A DNA stretch of 64,000 nucleotides. Source: Streptomyces sp. Tu 3180. Lineage in GTDB: Bacteria; Actinomycetota; Actinomycetes; Streptomycetales; Streptomycetaceae. Position numbers and translations under genes: made by a program. The first letter of the stretch is position 1, and each line of letters begins with the position of its first letter. Positions 63,429 through 64,000 of the stretch are shown here, piece after piece. Location: positions 3,574,001 through 3,638,000 of the forward strand of contig NZ_WOXS01000002.1 of the NCBI RefSeq assembly GCF_009852415.1, given 5' to 3'. The notes beneath the pieces are model-generated. The model was not told where the DNA came from. It worked only from the letters and a program-made list of their open reading frames with translations, and did not search any database.

Positions 63429-64000
63429 TCAGCCGAGCAGGACCACCTCGACCCCGGTGCCCGGCGCGACGGACTCGGTGTCCTCGGGGACGACGATCAG
63501 CGCGTTCGCCCGGGCGAGGGCCGCCACGAGGTGGGATCCGGCGCCGCCGACCGGGGTCACCGCGCCGTCCGCGTACCGGCCGCGCAGGAACTGCCGGCGG
63601 CCCTTCGGCGAGGTCAGCGCCCCGTCCGCGGTGAGCGTCGCGCGGGTCCTCGGCCGGTGGACGTCCGTCAGGCCCATCAGGGTGCGGATGGCGGGGCGGA
63701 CGAACAGCTCGAAGGAGACGTAGGAGGAGACCGGGTTGCCGGGCAGGGCCAGCAGCGGGGTGTGGTCGGGGCCGATGGAGCCGAAGCCCTGGGGCTTGCC
63801 CGGCTGCATCGCCAGCCTGCGGAACTCGATGCCGGCGCCCGGCTCGTCCTCGTCGCCCACGGACGACAGCGCCTCCTTGACGACGTCGTACGCCCCGACG
63901 CTCACGCCGCCCGTGGTGACCACCAGGTCGGCGCGCACCAGCTGGTCCTCGATGGTGTCCCGCAGGGTCGCGGCGTCGTCGGCGACGGCGCCCACCCGGT
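63429..64000 (-). CDS. MoeA/Glp-like molybdopterin molybdotransferase (3' part)
   Basis: The C-terminal part of a MoeA-family protein; the 5' end lies beyond the window. Visible parts are the end of the MoCF-binding domain (DQLVRADLVVTTGGVSVGAYD, then MQPGKPQGFGSIG and LLALPGNPVSSYVSFELFVRPAI) and the complete domain IV beta-barrel ending in VEVVLLG. MoeA inserts molybdate into molybdopterin. In corynebacteria the MoeA paralogue next to rimJ and glpR is Glp, which binds FtsZ; this copy is the likely counterpart, so it may be a division protein as much as an enzyme. Confidence 0.9.
   Translation of the reverse strand, partial: RVGAVADDAATLRDTIEDQLVRADLVVTTGGVSVGAYDVVKEALSSVGDEDEPGAGIEFRRLAMQPGKPQGFGSIGPDHTPLLALPGNPVSSYVSFELFVRPAIRTLMGLTDVHRPRTRATLTADGALTSPKGRRQFLRGRYADGAVTPVGGAGSHLVAALARANALIVVPEDTESVAPGTGVEVVLLG

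Overview
The window is chromosomal DNA from a Streptomyces species. The evidence is very high GC with the codon bias that goes with it, many GTG starts, many 4-base ATGA/GTGA gene overlaps, and actinomycete-specific genes (an SsgA-like protein, a SepX-like membrane protein, a tricorn-type protease, TamR/Tam). From memory, the gene order resembles the core-chromosome segment of S. coelicolor that starts at glmU-prs-rplY-pth and runs through ppc, the gal operon, ispE-ksgA, pmt, ssgE and cbiMQO to moaC/moeA. No search was run to confirm this. I see no insertion sequence, prophage, CRISPR array or biosynthetic gene cluster.

Layout. 1-4.9 kb: the 3' part of a tRNA-Gln, then glmU, prs, rplY, pth and a small membrane protein, all rightward. 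4.9-12.8 kb: ppc (leftward); an acyl-lipid desaturase with its own TetR regulator behind a multi-half-site operator; a RelE/ParE toxin remnant; the divergent tam/tamR pair; a LuxR-type response regulator; a GNAT enzyme. 12.8-18.3 kb: galT-galE-galK (leftward), divergent from a sodium/solute symporter. 18.5-25.2 kb: an atypical response regulator without a phospho-acceptor Asp, two paralogous membrane-anchored beta-propeller proteins with Pro/Gly/Tyr-rich tails, and a Uup-type ABC-F ATPase. 25.4-31.5 kb: a Uma2-like protein, then rsmI-tatD-rsmA-ispE (leftward, without the rpfB usually found between tatD and rsmA) and pmt (rightward). 31.8-41.5 kb: a Cys-less isochorismatase-fold protein, a tiny Cys-rich ORF, two tandem penicillin-binding proteins behind a perfect operator-like palindrome, ssgE, a CbiM(N)-CbiQ-CbiO metal-uptake operon with a Nur-like box, a serine hydrolase and a DUF1876 protein. 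41.6-50.1 kb: an EamA exporter, YbaK, an MMPL exporter with a TetR regulator, the tricorn-like protease and a 59-residue charged protein. 50.2-57.4 kb: a monooxygenase-hydrolase-dehydrogenase operon divergent from a MerR regulator, a cupin divergent from a MocR regulator, and exonuclease III. 57.5-64 kb: GNAT, a secreted GH16 glucanase with a ricin-type lectin domain, tRNA-Ala, and the leftward cluster moeA/glp-moaC-mog-rimJ-sepX.

How the genes work together. Most of the window is housekeeping: cell-wall precursor supply, PRPP synthesis, translation, anaplerosis, galactose use by the Leloir pathway, rRNA modification, isoprenoid synthesis and protein O-mannosylation. A second theme is growth and division: penicillin-binding proteins, SsgE, and SepX next to a Glp-like MoeA. 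Regulators mostly sit beside their likely targets, and many of these pairs show visible palindromic operators. I found no clearly new molecular machine. The best leads for new biology are the 11-bp-spaced TTAAG triplet upstream of the glucanase, the palindrome ahead of the PBP pair, the paired propeller proteins with the atypical regulator, the rpfB loss, the probable CTG start of rimJ, and the expanding 51-bp repeat inside the tricorn-like protease.
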